This document shows, piece after piece, positions 40,040-53,492 of a stretch of DNA of 64,000 nucleotides. How positions within the stretch are numbered: position 1 is the stretch's first letter; every line of letters begins with the position of its first letter. Made by a program: the position numbers and the translations under genes. This stretch comes from Paulownia fortunei (lineage: Eukaryota; Streptophyta; Magnoliopsida; Lamiales; Paulowniaceae), in the NCBI GenBank assembly GCA_019321725.1, contig CM033120.1, forward strand, positions 17,576,278 through 17,640,277. Reading direction: 5' to 3'. Under the pieces are notes generated by a model. The model was given only the letters and a program-made list of their open reading frames with translations, did not search any database and was not told where the DNA came from.

Positions 40040-42004
40040 TTACACAGTATAACGATTCTTGGCAGCCCTGTCAAGCCTCTTTGCATCATCCTGCATTAGA
40101 AGATCAGGTCACTGATTCACCAAGGAGAAGCAAAGTTTCCCAAAATGTTCCGATTAATACGACTCAGAGGAAGACTTACATGGAATATGAAACCAATTGT
40201 GTCACTGTAATCCATAAACTCCTGCCATTGTTTTCCAATGCTCAGCTGGATTATTTCAAGATGCAAAGGAATAAGGCATCAGCAAGCAAAACTTTCAAAA
40301 AACGCAGAAGCAAGGCATAAAAACCTCCAGTAAATGCATAAATTTTTTAAGATATCATAGTTTGAGGTCCTGATATAGCTCTTAGTTCTCCACATCCAGA
40401 AAGGTAGAAAGATCATCTTTTATACAATCTCTTCAAGGAAAATTAAGCACTTAGACAAGGATTTGATGCTGCTTCCCCAAAATAACAATCTTAACAAGAA
40501 CGTTGCACCTTTCATGTAATTCAGGCATGTCAACAAAGACCATTTAGCAGTGGAATCTTTTCAAATATAGCAAACTGCCTTTCTCCATCATAGGCATGCA
40601 TCTTTTACTAGGTTAATAAAATATTACTCCTAAAGACATAATTAGTACGTGTGAGTCCGCCGCATAATTTGGGCACAAGGAAGAAGTAATATCTCAAATT
40701 TAGAGGAAGCAACAGGTCATCCATCAAATTCAGTATGTTGAGAGGATGTCAAATACTCGTTAGAAATCTCGAGGGAGGTCATCCTGTGAAACTAAATATC
40801 AAGAAGCAGAAGCAAACTGGACCATAAACTAATAGAATTGTCAAATAAAGCAGTGGATACACCTTGAGGACCTCTCTCACAGAAAATTGAAATCTACTAA
40901 ATAATTTCAGTTATACGCTCAAACAAACCTGAGCAACTTCATTCGCAGCATTCTTTGTCCACAGAGCAATTTTCTCCTGCCTGGCTCGGACATTGACAAC
41001 TGCCCCACAAATTTCATCACCATAATCAAATTGTTCTCCGATCATTGCTAACAACTGAATCCAACCCACAAGGAGAATTAGATGGACAAAAATATTTGAA
41101 GTGAACAAAAAAATCGGAAAATTTTGAAAGAAGTAATCATGTTGAACAAAAATACAAAAAAAATAAAAAAATTAAACATACCGTGTATAGCCAACAAGTG
41201 TCAGATTGACCCCTAGAAAAAGTAACTGTCCACTTCCCCCCATTGGCACAAACAGGGTCTTCCCATTTTGGCTCGATTTTATTTTTGAAACAATGAAAGT
41301 CTGCTCCCACTGCCAGCTTGCTAGGATGGTGTGTATTGTTGTAAACACTGCAAGCCAAGTGGAGGAAATATTATAGTGGCATAATTCTAATAGACACAAG
41401 GAACATCTGATGACAACTAAAAAATGATATTAAAGTTGGAACCAAAAAACGACAGCAGCCATGTGTAAGAAAACCAAGTTCATAATAGTGCATGATCAAA
41501 CCTTAAGGTGAATTTTTTTGAAAAAAAAAATACAGCAAAAAAAAAAAACCATGACATACTGGAACAGATAGATAGACAGCTGATAATTGTGCATCAGCTC
41601 CCAAATCTATATAGCTGAATTGGAACCCCGACTCTAGTAGTAGGATCATAGTTTCACTATCTTCCTCCAACCAACCACACACATACACACCAGACTCGCC
41701 ATTTTTTCAGACCATGTGCACATGTCAGTGTATAAGAAAGGTCACAGCTTATATAAGAATGCATAAAAAAACATGTATAGACACGGATAAGAGAATTTTA
41801 TTATCCACCAAATGCACATTTCATAAAAGTGTCCATAAGTTGGCAAGAATATTCAGCATTTTCTACATCCTGATTTTTCTCACAGGAAATTTCAGAAGTG
41901 ATACACACAGGAGCTCACAAGATCTCTAGATAACTCCAATTCACTTAATTTACCTTATACTCCGTAATATATCTCAAACATGCATGTGACCAGATAAAGA
42001 GCGC

Positions 42005-42037
<33 letters not shown>

Positions 42038-42596
42038 AAAAAACAAAAAACAAAACAAAAAAGTCCAATGAAACCTAGAGAAGCAGCAAAGCTAACCTAA
42101 ACAAAACAAACGAACCACAAAAAACGAGTTTACAAATTCAGATGTCTAGGAGGAAAAAAAAAAAAAAAACTCATACGCCCAAGATTAAAAAAAATAGTAA
42201 TAATAATAATATCAATACATACAAAAATTCACGCAAAATAAAAGAGCACCGTTTCGTACAAATAATTTAAATCCAATAAAAAAGACCTCCAGAAGTCTTC
42301 GACGGAAGAGAAGGTATAAATAGGCCGAATGGAGCTTCCCCAAGCCGCCTGTTTGGATTTAGCGGAAGGATTGTCGAACCAGAATGTCCAAGCGTTCTCC
42401 AACGGATGCTTTGGAGGCGGCGAATCCATGGCTTTCGCTGCCGCCACCGCGCTGTTTGAATCGCCACCGACGATCTCCCCTTCCTCCGCCTCCAAATCCC
42501 CTCCCCCGAGATCTTATTCTTCTTCTTTGATGATGAGTTTTTCTCTGATCCCTCCTTAATGGCGGTGGTCGCTAATTTCTCAGTATCTTCAGCCAT
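40040..42596 (-). CDS. eIF4E: Cap-binding translation initiation factor eIF4E (frame break in exon 1)
   Basis: Cytoplasmic factor that binds the mRNA cap and recruits eIF4G. Minus-strand exons: 42596-42287, 41347-41182, 41054-40929, 40245-40180, 40090-40040. Seen: [31 protein letters not shown], the eIF4G-binding/cap region with [41 protein letters not shown] split over exons 2 and 3, and the end [11 protein letters not shown]. The canonical Trp residues are present. This is eIF4E rather than eIF(iso)4E. Odd: the natural first ATG (42596, MAEDTEK) reads out of frame with the core, because exon 1 is 310 nt where 311 would keep frame. An in-frame ATG at 42429 gives a 183-aa protein lacking most of the N-terminal tail. 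Plant eIF4E is usually about 230 aa. Confidence 0.9.
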
Positions 42597-44181
42597 TTCT
42601 TTTTTGTTTCTGTTGGGTTTTTCAATTACTATTGATGGGCAAGGCGATACTTGGGAGTTGCAGCACATATACATAGTATTTCCTGCAGCATGAAGTTACG
42701 ATTTTAACCCTAGATAAAATAGGAAAATTAAAACTCCACCTCAGAGATTTTGTGGGCCTACGAAAGTACTCTAGTTGGCCCACTTAGTAACCCACGTTTT
42801 ATGGCAAAGGGTACATTTTTTATATGCTTGGGTTTGGCAGCCCAGAACATATAACATCTATTGGGCCTACCATATGTGACTTATCAACAAATTTTTTTCT
42901 TTTCTTTTTTTTTTTTTTTTTTTTTTTTGGGGGGGGGGGGGGTAGTGGGGTGGGTGCAGTGGGGGGAAAGGAAAAATTTATTTATAATATATATAGAGAG
43001 AAAAAATGCTTTACAAACATAGTATCCTAACTTATCATCATCTATTATATATAAGAAAAGCAAATTAATACGTCCTTAATTTTTTTAAATTAATATAAAT
43101 ATATAAAATAAAATTATTAAATTTTAAAACTTTATTTTCCTAAAAAATGAAAAATACATTTTTATCTAGTATCTAATGTTGGTTATATTATTATATGTTT
43201 TGGCCAACGCTCAGTGGCCGAAGGCAAAATATTGGGTTGAATCATCATCATTATTTTAGGACGACAAATTAAGATCTATCTTTTTAAACCTACAATTTAG
43301 TGGTGATTATTGAGTGCAATAGTTTCTATAACTATATCTTTCAATCATTAAGATTAAAATGCAATGTATGGATTCTACATACATTTGTATGAAGGAAATA
43401 TGCATGAAAAGTGTTATAAATTGGTGCATAGAACTTAGATTTTTAACATAAAAATATAATTAATTAATTCTTACACAAAAATTTAATAAAAATATATTTA
43501 ACCACAAAATATTAAGACATCTACGAAAACAAGGCTGCAATAAGAAGACAATTTTTTTGCATATGTTATATGTGTCGAATTAACATCACATTACCATTTG
43601 GGAGTTTTTGGGAGAAGGTGTACTAAGGGGAAGGAAGATGGTTTTAATGCACATGTTATTTGGGTGGATTTTAACATTACATTATCATTTGAGAATTTTG
43701 GGAGTAGTATTTTGGGGAAAGTGTTTTGGGAGAAGAAATTTGACAATAAAAGTAATATTTGATTTGTATTTTATGAAGATAATTTGTATTATAAATGTCA
43801 TGTCTTGTTAATTTTTATTAGTTAGTTGTGTCATATTAATTTTTTTTAATATTATATAATAAATTTTTGAATATAAAAAAAAGTATAAAAAAATATAATG
43901 ATATTGATATGCAACCAATCATATTTTATTTTGAGAGAAAAAAAAACTGTTTTAAAAAAATGAGGAAGACAAATAATATTTGATTCTAAATCCAAACATA
44001 GCCCAAGTCTTCTGAATTGTTAGTCTTTACTGGAATTTGTCGTTTTCTTGGGATATATTTTGAGGCCCTCTACTTTCTCACAATCAAGAAGTAATTATGG
44101 CGAGCTGACCGGTGAGCTGTTCTCTCATTGATTCTCTATCATCGAACAGCTCGTCTCTGGATTATCACGGTTTCTAAGTCG
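42597..44181. other. Divergent intergenic region with T24-G14 tract
   Basis: Separates eIF4E (leftward) from the dioxygenase (rightward). It contains an unbroken run of 24 T (42905-42928) followed by 14 G (42929-42942). A 28-base A run lies nearby inside eIF4E intron 1 at 42016-42043. The rest is AT-rich without a gene. Homopolymers of this length are prone to assembly error. Confidence 0.7.
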
Positions 44182-46525
44182 ATGATGTCCCGGTTGGAAG
44201 TAGTTAACTTCGGAAAGTCACTGATAGTGCCCAGTGTACAAGAGCTGGCAAAAGAGCCCATTGCCAATATCCCCAAACGATATGCGCGCCCGGACCAAGA
44301 CCCTCCAATACTTTCTGACGACGACTCTAATCATATGCCGTCCGTAACGGTTATTGATCTCCAGGGCTTGCTCAGTATTGGACAATCTGGGAATCACGAA
44401 TTAGAGAAGCTTCACTCAGCATGCCAAGAATGGGGCTTCTTCCAGGTTTGCTCCCTTTACATATTTCTTCTTGTATTTCCAGATGTTATCTAATAAGCTC
44501 AAAGTTGAAATTTGAACTATTTATGTGATCTGACTTTGATATTTACTGGTGTACATGGAAAATACTTTTTGTTACTTTCAGCTCCATTGTAATAAAACCC
44601 TTGTTTTGAGCCCTGCTATTTCATTGTATTTGATAAAACAGGTCTATTTCTGATTGCTGATTTTTTCTGCCTTATTGCACTCAATACCTCTGTTCATTGT
44701 GTTTATATTGATTATTTTCCTACACATGGTTATGATTTGACCCCTTGTCGTATATGCACTGCCACCTCAAATAGAGAAGTTTTAGATACAGATAAACATT
44801 CCCATATTTCCCGTTTTCAATTTTCAATGTTAAGATTGATGCACGTTTATAATGGGGAAAGAAAATGTCCATATCTGGAAATTTCTAGCCAAGAAAAAAA
44901 TGCAATGCTGGGTAAGGTTTCAGAATTGATATTGGATATTGCCAATTGACAGCATCTGTGGAGAAAAGAGAATAGTGGTTGCCATAATCCAACTTTCCTA
45001 CTGTCAGCCACAATCACCAGAATTTATTGTAAAATCTTGCCACAGCTTGAGTTCAACAAAATGAGTTCAATTCAGATAATTGATGGAACTGAGTTACTTC
45101 CTAAGTTATAGCAAGGTAATGAAATAAAAACAGCTTGTGAGTTTAATGCAGTGTTGGACATTTATCTGACAATATGGTATAGTGATTACAGGTAAACTTT
45201 AGAGATGGCTCCCCTCATTGACATACTGAAACCTGGAATCTTCTACAGCAAATCAACATTGTCAAACAACTATTTTCTTTTCTTCTTGTGCGTATTTTTC
45301 TAAGAAGATCCTGCTTGGTGCATATTTATGCTTTCACGAACTGTACTAATCTGCTTATGTTGTAATCAACTTTTGTCAAGCAGATTATACACCATGGAGT
45401 TTCTGCTCCCTTGCTAGAGGAGTTCAGAAATGAAGTTACCAAATTTTTTGAACTCCCTATGGAAGAGAAAATGAAATTATGGCAACAGCAAGACAACCAT
45501 GAGGGATTTGGGCAGCTGTTTGTTGTTTCTGAGGAGCAGAAGCTTGATTGGTCAGACATGTTTTACATAACAACTCTCCCCATCAATCTAAGGAAGATTG
45601 AGTTGCTCGAAAAGTTACCCACAAAGCTAAGGTCCCCCATCTCTCTTATGAGCTAAACCCATCTAGAGTGTTGCATACAATCCAAAACAAAAGGCAAATA
45701 GTTTAATTAAGCTAATTGAAGTGATTTTAACATAACGTAATTGGGACTGTGCAGAGAGACACTGGAAGCTTACTCCGCAGAAATGAAAAAGCTAGCGATA
45801 ACTTTGTTAGGTCAATTGGCTAAGGCACTGAACATGGATGATGAGGAGATTAGAGAACTGTTTAACGACGGGGTGCAATCAATGCGGATGAACTGCTATC
45901 CTCCCTGTCCTGAGCCATATATAGCGATCGGCTTCACTCCTCACTCAGATGCTGATGCTCTAACCATTCTCTTTCAGCTCAATGATACTGAGGGCCTTCA
46001 GATTCGGAAAGATGGAAAATGGGTGCCCGTAAAACCACTTCATAATGCCTTTGTAGTCAATCTTGGTGACATAATGGAGGTTAGTATGCTCTATTTTGTT
46101 TTCAATAGATCTAGTACGCAATCTACAAATCAAACTGATCTATTTACACACATGGAGAAACATTAATGAAGTTTAGGACTTTTTGTCATACGTGGCAATA
46201 TGGACGATGATCAGGCTAATTCAATCATTCTTTGTGTTTGTTGGGATTGCAGATTGTGAGTAATGGTGTGTATCGGAGCATTGAGCACAGAGCAACAGTG
46301 AACTTAAGCAAAGAGAGGCTTTCAGTTGCCACATTTTATAGCTCCAACATGGACTCTGAGTTGGGTCCTGCATGTAGCCTTGTCGGCCCCAAGAATCCAC
46401 CAATCTTTCGCAGAATGCCCATTGATAAGTACTTCAAGGACTTTTTTGCGAGGAAACTCAATGGCAAGTCCTACCTTGATTTCATGAAGTTGGAAGTCCA
46501 GGAACATGACGATGAGTTGAATTAA
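44182..46525 (+). CDS. SRG1-like 2-oxoglutarate/Fe(II)-dependent dioxygenase
   Basis: Cytosolic oxidoreductase of the plant DOXC class, similar to Arabidopsis SRG1. Substrates in this clade are specialised metabolites and cannot be told from sequence. Exons: 44182-44445, 45384-45631, 45755-46079, 46253-46525, joining to 369 aa. Seen: N-terminal DIOX_N region with QEWGFFQIIHHGV (about 82-95), and the NCYPPCPEP motif. Iron ligands are His234, Asp236 (HSD) and His291. The 2-oxoglutarate-binding RLS is Arg301/Ser303. All key residues are intact. The start is the first of two adjacent ATGs (44182, 44185); the frame is open further upstream without a better ATG. A decayed relative lies directly downstream in the same direction. 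Confidence 0.92.
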
Positions 46526-47003
46526 ATTTGGATCCTCCAATTTCTTTAGTTGCATATTTATAGTTTAAATTGTCATACAACTTGGAGATTCGATTTAGTA
46601 TTTGGATTTGACTAGAAAATTAACTGTTTCATTGGACTTGCCCGAATGTAAAACCAGATGGATTTAACCCTCAAAGTTGGTGGCTTCGGATCCAACGCTA
46701 GTAGATTTCTGACACACATTTATTTTAAGATATAACAGCTTTAAAAATAAACTTACATCAACGATTGGACAAAATTGTTTTGGCAAAAGAAGATTACTGT
46801 TTTTCTTTCTGAATTTACAAATTTAGAGTGTCCATCAAGATTGCATGTGCATGTGATTTTGTGAATTTCATTTGGCCCATGTGTTCATAAAGAACAGTGC
46901 AAGAAACTAGATGTTAAGTAAAATCCTGTTTTTTTTTTTTTATGAGAAGGTTACGTAACACCAGCACAAAAAAACAAAAAATTGTGTTTATTAGACAGAT
47001 TTA

Positions 47004-47737
47004 ATGGATTTGGAGCTTGATTTGCTGCAAAATGCATGCCAAGAATGGGGTTTTCTTCAGGTACTTGTCATCGGGCCAAGATTAATGGTCCGAATCGTTC
47101 TCTCTCATAACTTCAAACCAAACGAAAGATGGATAAAAGTTACCGCGCATTTGTTTGGAGACCAAGAATTATCTTGAATGGTTATTGTACGTCTAGGAGA
47201 ACAGTTTTTGTATGGTAAATTTGTTGCAGTTGATCAACCATGGAGTGGACTCCCCAGTAAAGTGAAGAAAATGAAGTTAGATATTCAAGAATTCTTCAAT
47301 TTCAAAATAGAAGAAAACAAAAAGTTCAGTCAGGACTCAGGACAGGAGCCAGGCCCCAGGGGACGTAGAGGGTTATTAGTTGCACACGTACAGAGAGAGT
47401 TTCTCTAACTTGGTTTCTTTTTTCAAATTTTTAGGGATGCCATTAGAAGCATATGCATCAGAACTAAAAATTCTTGCCATGAAGATTCTAAACCTAATGG
47501 CAAAAGCTTTACATGTAAAAGCTGAAGACATGAAAACGCTATTCGAAGAAGGGATGCAGGCAATGCGGATACATTATTATCCTCCCTGTCCCCAACCGGA
47601 GCTTGTCACAGCCCTCTGCCCTCACTCTGCTGCAGTTGGGCTAACAATTCTCCTTCAAATCAATGAAATGGAAGCTAGGCCTCCAGATCAAGAAAGATGG
47701 AGTTTCTATTTCCCCACTCCCTAATGCATTTATTAAG
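47004..47737 (+). pseudogene. Partial 2OG-Fe(II) dioxygenase pseudogene
   Basis: Degraded tandem copy of the upstream dioxygenase. Recognisable pieces: 47004-47060 (ends ACQEWGFLQ before a donor), 47230 to about 47340 (starts LINHGV, then a frameshift into KVKKMKLDIQEFFNFKIEENKKF), and 47435-47737 (LEAYASELKILAMKILNLMAKALH, then HYYPPCPQPE). The N-terminus is missing, most of exon 2 is lost, the iron-binding Asp is changed (HSA instead of HSD), and a frameshift precedes the GLQIKKDG region. The last exon with the second His and the RxS is absent. It cannot encode a working enzyme. Confidence 0.88.
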
Positions 47738-49978
47738 AAAGATAGTTGATTACGACTATGAGTTTTAACATTAAAATTTTAACATTTCAATGCGTGCCAA
47801 ATTCATTTTTTCTTTTTTTTTTTTGTAGTTAATTGTTGGCTTAATACTCGTATGAAAGTTATTACATAAACGTAATTATGAATTTAGGTTATGACACTAA
47901 TGAGCTTTTAAAAGACATCAATGAATCTTAATATTAAACAATGAATAATTAATCATCATGGTATAAAGGGAAAAAAAAAAAACCACCTGGAATTAGACAT
48001 TTTTCATGAGGGGGAAATTTGATCGGCCCGTAATTACTCTGCCGACTGTCAAGTGATTGGGAGTTGGGACCTTTGGCATTGACGTGTGGTTCCATCAATT
48101 TCACTGAGGATGGGTGTAGAAAACCACATTATCATCAATTATTAATTTATTGTTATTATTATTGTTATTATTGCAAAAACTCAAAAGTCCGAAAAGGGTC
48201 ATAAATTATGATGTAATAACGACTACTTGGCACTGTCTACACCAGTTGTGACTTCAGTGTCTCTTTTCCCAATTTAATGCAAACTGGTGAGGGGTGATTT
48301 TGGCAAAACTTTGGGAAAATTAATTTTACAAGTTCAGTAATTTTTAAAATAGTTATTCTATATAATATTGACTTTATAAAGCTAAAAATTGCCAAAAGCT
48401 CCATTTTGCAAATTTTTATTGCATTTAGATAAATAAAAATAATTATATTGTTAGATTGACAAATGCTTCTATAAATTGTGATCGAACAAAAGCAATTTGG
48501 TACTTTCTTCTTTATTTCATGTTCAACCACGCTTTATTTCCTTTTTTTTCTTTTTACGGATAAATTATTTCATTTGATGCATGTAATAATATGTATTTTA
48601 TTGGCATAAATTCAACTCGTTAATTAATTGCATTATCACCCGAACTTTCAAAAGTAGCCTGATGTTATTAGAAAGTAACATAATATCATCCATTCATGTC
48701 CACATTAATTGACAACCATGTACTAGGTTTTATGTATGTGCTTTTTGCTACATTTTTCCTTAATATCTCATTTTGAATTTTCAATTCAAGTTTAGCATTT
48801 GATTTTATATATATAATTCATGTTAAATATAAATTTAAATAAATATTTTATATAGTTAATATGTATTTGTAATATGTAGATGAAACAACAAATTAAAATA
48901 GAGAATTAGAATTGTCAAAATCTACCTATAAAAATTCAATTTTAAGTATCAATGGCGGGATCTTCTCAAAGGTAAGATTTTTAATCTTAGTTAACTAAAA
49001 GGATTTAAAAAAAAAAAAAAAGTGGGAAATGGGTCTAATATTTTTGATTGATTATTGAGGATTCCAATGGATTTAAGATTCAATTAATAGGATGTCATTG
49101 TAACAATTTATAATTCAAAATAAAGATTGATATATAAATTTGGGTCATTCAAAAAATTTATAGATCTCACACATTTTCAAATTTCATCCATATTAAAATA
49201 TTCAAATTCAGTTTGGATTAGAGCCCAAACACCCATATCCCACATCTACATCTTGTTCAATATTTTTTTTTCTCGATAAATTAGACACATAATCAAGGAA
49301 GTAATTACCTGATCTTTAAAGTGACAAAATATTAAACATCACAAAAATTTAAATCAACCCTTGTACATTTAACCCTAGCTACCACTTCATAAATAAATAA
49401 AAAATTAACTGTTAATATCAATCCAACCTTTTATATAAATAAAAAATTCAATGATTTTGTGAAAAGAGATGAACCGTCACAAGAATTTTATTTTGTGAAT
49501 GATATTTTTGCAATGTACTTAGACAAATAAATTCATAAAAGATTTACAATATAGAGAAAATATGAAAATTAAATTAGGAAGTGAAAAAAATTAAAAGATG
49601 TGGCATGAATCATTTTGTCTTTGAGTGGGTAGAAAATATTTGGTAAAATTTGAAAAAAAAAACCCGTTCAGATTCATCTCGAAATCCCTCCGGCCCCATA
49701 CCATATCATAGGCATAACACAGTAACTCCACCACCCCCAAAACCCAACCAACCCCCACCACCAATCTGTCAGGCCCTTCTTCCCCTGTACTATTTTCCAT
49801 CATTTTTTAAATTCACAAAAACACCATCGCCCAGTAGCAAACAAAAACAGCAAAGCTAGATGGAGAAACTATACTGGTGAGAGAAAGTGTGGAGAGAATC
49901 AAGAAATTTAGCAGACAGCCCACGATCCAGCTTTGCTCCATAGCTGTGGACCTCAATCAATCCTATTAATCAAACATC
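47738..49978. other. AT-rich intergenic region
   Basis: No gene supported. The last 300 bases (about 49660-49978) are richer in C and A and are likely the promoter and leader of the following gene. Confidence 0.55.
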
Positions 49979-51679
49979 ATGCCCTCAGGTTCCAAGAAGC
50001 GAAAAGCTGCCAAGAAAAAGAAGGAAAATCAGTCTAACAACCACCCCAATCCATCCTCTGCTTCTACTAACGCTCATGGTACTAAACTCTTACTTTATTT
50101 AGAAAAGATGATCCTTTACTTTATTAAATCAAATCCATACAGACCCATGTGCCACTCAATTATTCTTTCATCTTTTGGAACTTTACAGTTAGTCTTTCCA
50201 TCAATTTGGCTTTGTGGGCATGCCTTAATTTGCGTTTGTTGGTTTGTTTCAGCATCATTTTCACTTGGCCATCGGTCTTTGTTCTGTATTCTCATAAACC
50301 AGTATCAATCTTTTTGCTGCGGCCCACATTTGTATGTCTTTGGGCACTAGTTGAAGATGCCTTTAAGAGCATTTGCTAGTTTTTCTTGTACTTAATAGGT
50401 TTTTGTTTGAAATTATGATTATAAATGCTTTCTGGAGAAGGCCATGGAGTAATATTGCATGGATGTAGAATAGATTCATGTGTATCTTGATTGTGTTGTG
50501 AGATTTCTAATTGTACGGGTTAAAATATTAGGCGAGTAATTTTATGTTCTTATTTTTGATTTTGTATTGAAGTATTCTGAATGAATCCAAATATGGTAGG
50601 GGGTGATGATGTGAAGAACCAAGATGATAAAGAGAGTGATGTTGGGGAGGTTAGCTCTCCCGCATCTCAAGTCCACCATAGCCACCAGAACATTTTGACT
50701 GAGGGGGAGGAAGAAGAAATTGAGGAGGGAGATAATATTTCGAATCCTCCGTCTGTGGAAGGAGTGAATATTGAGGTTGCTGACGAGCCAAACATAGTGG
50801 TAGAAGAGACTGTTGTTCCAGTTGAAAGGAAATATAAGATTGAGGATGAATCCGATAAAAAAGATGGAAGGTTTGAACATGATGACACAGCAAGGAAGTC
50901 TTACAATGGAGGTTCATCTGGAAGCTCAAGTAATAGCAGCAGCAGTTCAGATGATGAGTCTCATAGTATCAAGAGTGGTCAAGCTGTAGATGATATTGCT
51001 CCAGTTGTTGATTCAGTGAAGGTAGCTGATTCTGTGTCCGGAGGGCAAGCTGAGGCTATTCATAGCACTACGATTGAAGAGGCAGGTGATGCAGTTGTGG
51101 AAAATTTCCCTGCTGCTATCTCAGTGGATTTTTCTTTGTTGGGCGAGAAAGCAGAAGTGGATATGAGTTCTCCAGCTATTAACTCTGCGGCTCCTTCTAC
51201 AGTCGAATATGTATTTAAGGAAAATGGGGAGAAAAAGCTGAGTTCTGTTGAAGATAAAGTTGGCATTTCAGAACCTTTTGAAGATGCAACATCACAGCGG
51301 GAGGAAGCAATTATTCCATCTGTTGAGGACATTGCTGCAATTCCCGATATAAAGGAATGCATAGCACAAGAAACTGATGATCGGTTGAGTCTGTCATACA
51401 ATGCACCTATAGCTACTGCTGGTAATGGAGCAGATCCCGACAAAGATTCTGGAGTTACTGAGGTGCTGTCTGGTTTTTCTTCTGCTTGCTTATTTACATC
51501 TGCCTTATATCAGTTTTTGGCAACCAACTTTGTGCTGTAGTAAATCTGTCTTAATCTTTCCTATTTCTTTCTAAACTTTTTTGCAGCCATTGCTTGCTCC
51601 TGCTCCACATCCAGTGCAAACAACATCCTGGAGGAGTTGTTGTGGACTGTTTGAAGTGTTTACAGGGTCTGGTAGATAA
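49979..51679 (+). CDS. Uncharacterised acidic Ser-rich plant protein
   Basis: No function assigned. Exons 49979-50078, 50600-51462, 51587-51679 join in frame to 351 aa. What can be seen: a Lys-rich start (MPSGSKKRKAAKKKKE, possible nuclear or nucleolar signal), then a long low-complexity acidic region rich in Glu, Asp, Ser and Val with a poly-Ser patch (about residues 130-145). A short conserved-looking tail holds the motif SWRSCCGLFEVFTGSGR. A basic head, disordered middle and Trp/Cys-containing tail recur in a family of plant proteins of unknown role, as far as I recall. The middle is probably disordered. Exon 2 could start elsewhere, but 50600 keeps frame with exon 1 and follows a TAG acceptor. 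Confidence 0.75.
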
Positions 51680-53492
51680 TTCAAGGTTAGTATCCTTTTG
51701 AAAAGAACCATTTATTTATCTTTTGTCATTCATGAAAACTTGATTCATAAAATGGTTTTGCTCATTACATTGTATTTTGGAATGCTCCATCCAGCTACGC
51801 ATTTTATTGCGATCTCACATCTCCTACAGTCGTACTAGGTAAATGGCATTAAAACATATTACTCTCTGCTGTTAATTCTGATATACAATTCTGTGACTTA
51901 GGAATTTTGTTTTCTGAGCTTTGCATGAATTGTACTGGATAGATGGATTTTGCTGAGTAACAGTGATCTAAGGTGTATTTAGAATTTTTGTAGTTGATGG
52001 TAAAGAAAATGCATCAAACTAACTACGTATAGATTTTATTGCTTGCTTTGCGGCATTCATCCCTATGAAATTAGATTTTGAAGTCAATAGGAGCCCAGGG
52101 TGGTTATATATCTTCACGACATGAGTACGAACTGGGGTAAAACTTCATGAGATCTTGGTTTTAAATATGTTTTATTTTCTCAAATGCTTGGCATAAATAG
52201 GATTTTTGGGCTGGCCACCTTTCTAGCCAGTTTGGTAGCTTCTCTAGTGTGGACCCATCAAGTGGTGAAAACCCAATCCTTAAATCGTAGCTGGAGCTGT
52301 TTCTTGTTTGGGTTAAGGGAGTTAGGACTTAGGATAAATAGTTGATAATGGAGAGCCTCTTGTTGCTGTCATCATACATGTTCACTGAAATGGACCAGAT
52401 TGAGAAAAGCCATGGAAGTCAATGAAGCTCTATCTCCACAGCATTCTTTTAAAAGGAAAAAAAAAACACTAAGTTTCCCTTTATACCAGAATTTGATTAT
52501 GGGCACCAGGGCATCATAGAGTGTTCCCCACTGTTAAAAACTACATCCCACAGATTGACTAGCACTTCATTAGTTGTAGATTGCATTGTTTGGTTCAGCT
52601 TTTCACATCGCAGATTTTCTTCTCAACATCCAGCAGAGAAAAGATTCGGTTTCATTTATTGCTGAATCCTTCTATCTTATTGGTGCAGAAGCAGAGCGTG
52701 AATTGCCTTGTGCTTATGGAATGCTGGGAAGTATTTTCTGTAGAAGAGTCGTTTATGATCATTCTTCTTTAACGATCAAATTTTGAAGAATAATGTGCAA
52801 GAAGTTGGTCAATGCATTAAAGTTTCAATAGTGTCAGTATTATGTGAAAAGCAGAGCTAGATCCTATGATACCTGCTTTTCTCGTTGATTTTTGCAGTGG
52901 ATAGACTGGCTTTCTAGTTGAGTGTGATATAATGATTTCTTGAGGTCGTAGTTTTATACTGCTTGAGGAAGTTGTGAAGTTGCAATACCTATAATTTCTT
53001 TTTTTTTTTTTTGTTAATTGCATGTAGCTGCTGTCAACTTTCAGTCCTTGCTTCTTAATCGTTTAAGTAATGATTGGTTCATTGGTTTATCATGGGTTTG
53101 GTTGCAAATTCGTATTACATGTTTTGGTCGCATGTCATTTTTGGTTTATTTCATCATTTGTGGCACTCAATATACAGCAAACAATGTTAAGAGTCCTGTG
53201 AAAGATGGATTTGGTTGAGAGTTGAGAGCAAGAAATTTGAATGACGCCCCTGTAAATGCATGAAAGAATAAATTGAAATTGCTGGAGATTTTGTATGCGC
53301 ACTCATTTATTTCTTCACACAAATCAACTCAAATCATGTGTTACAGTGATCAGAATACATGAATTCTCTGTGCCCTTGTACAAATTGAACACCATAAACG
53401 AAGAAAAAAATTGGTTAAAAAAGTGAGAAATTGAAAGAATAAATCACACAAATGACAGAATGTATATCAAGTCACACAAGTTGATTGATCTC
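51680..53492. other. 3' region and convergent gap
   Basis: Contains the 3' untranslated region of the acidic protein gene, possibly with further introns, and the 3' end of the AWPM-19-like gene. Short open frames here have no family features. No gene is supported. Confidence 0.5.

Noticed and set aside
42329..42559. Plus-strand open frame opposite eIF4E exon 1
   Set aside because: It is the antisense shadow of GC-rich coding sequence, with no independent support.
42905..42942. T24-G14 homopolymer as a functional element
   Set aside because: Most simply a slippage or assembly product; recorded only as a repeat.
47178..47408. Second functional dioxygenase gene
   Set aside because: Frameshift after LINHGV, a lost iron ligand and a missing last exon show it is a pseudogene.
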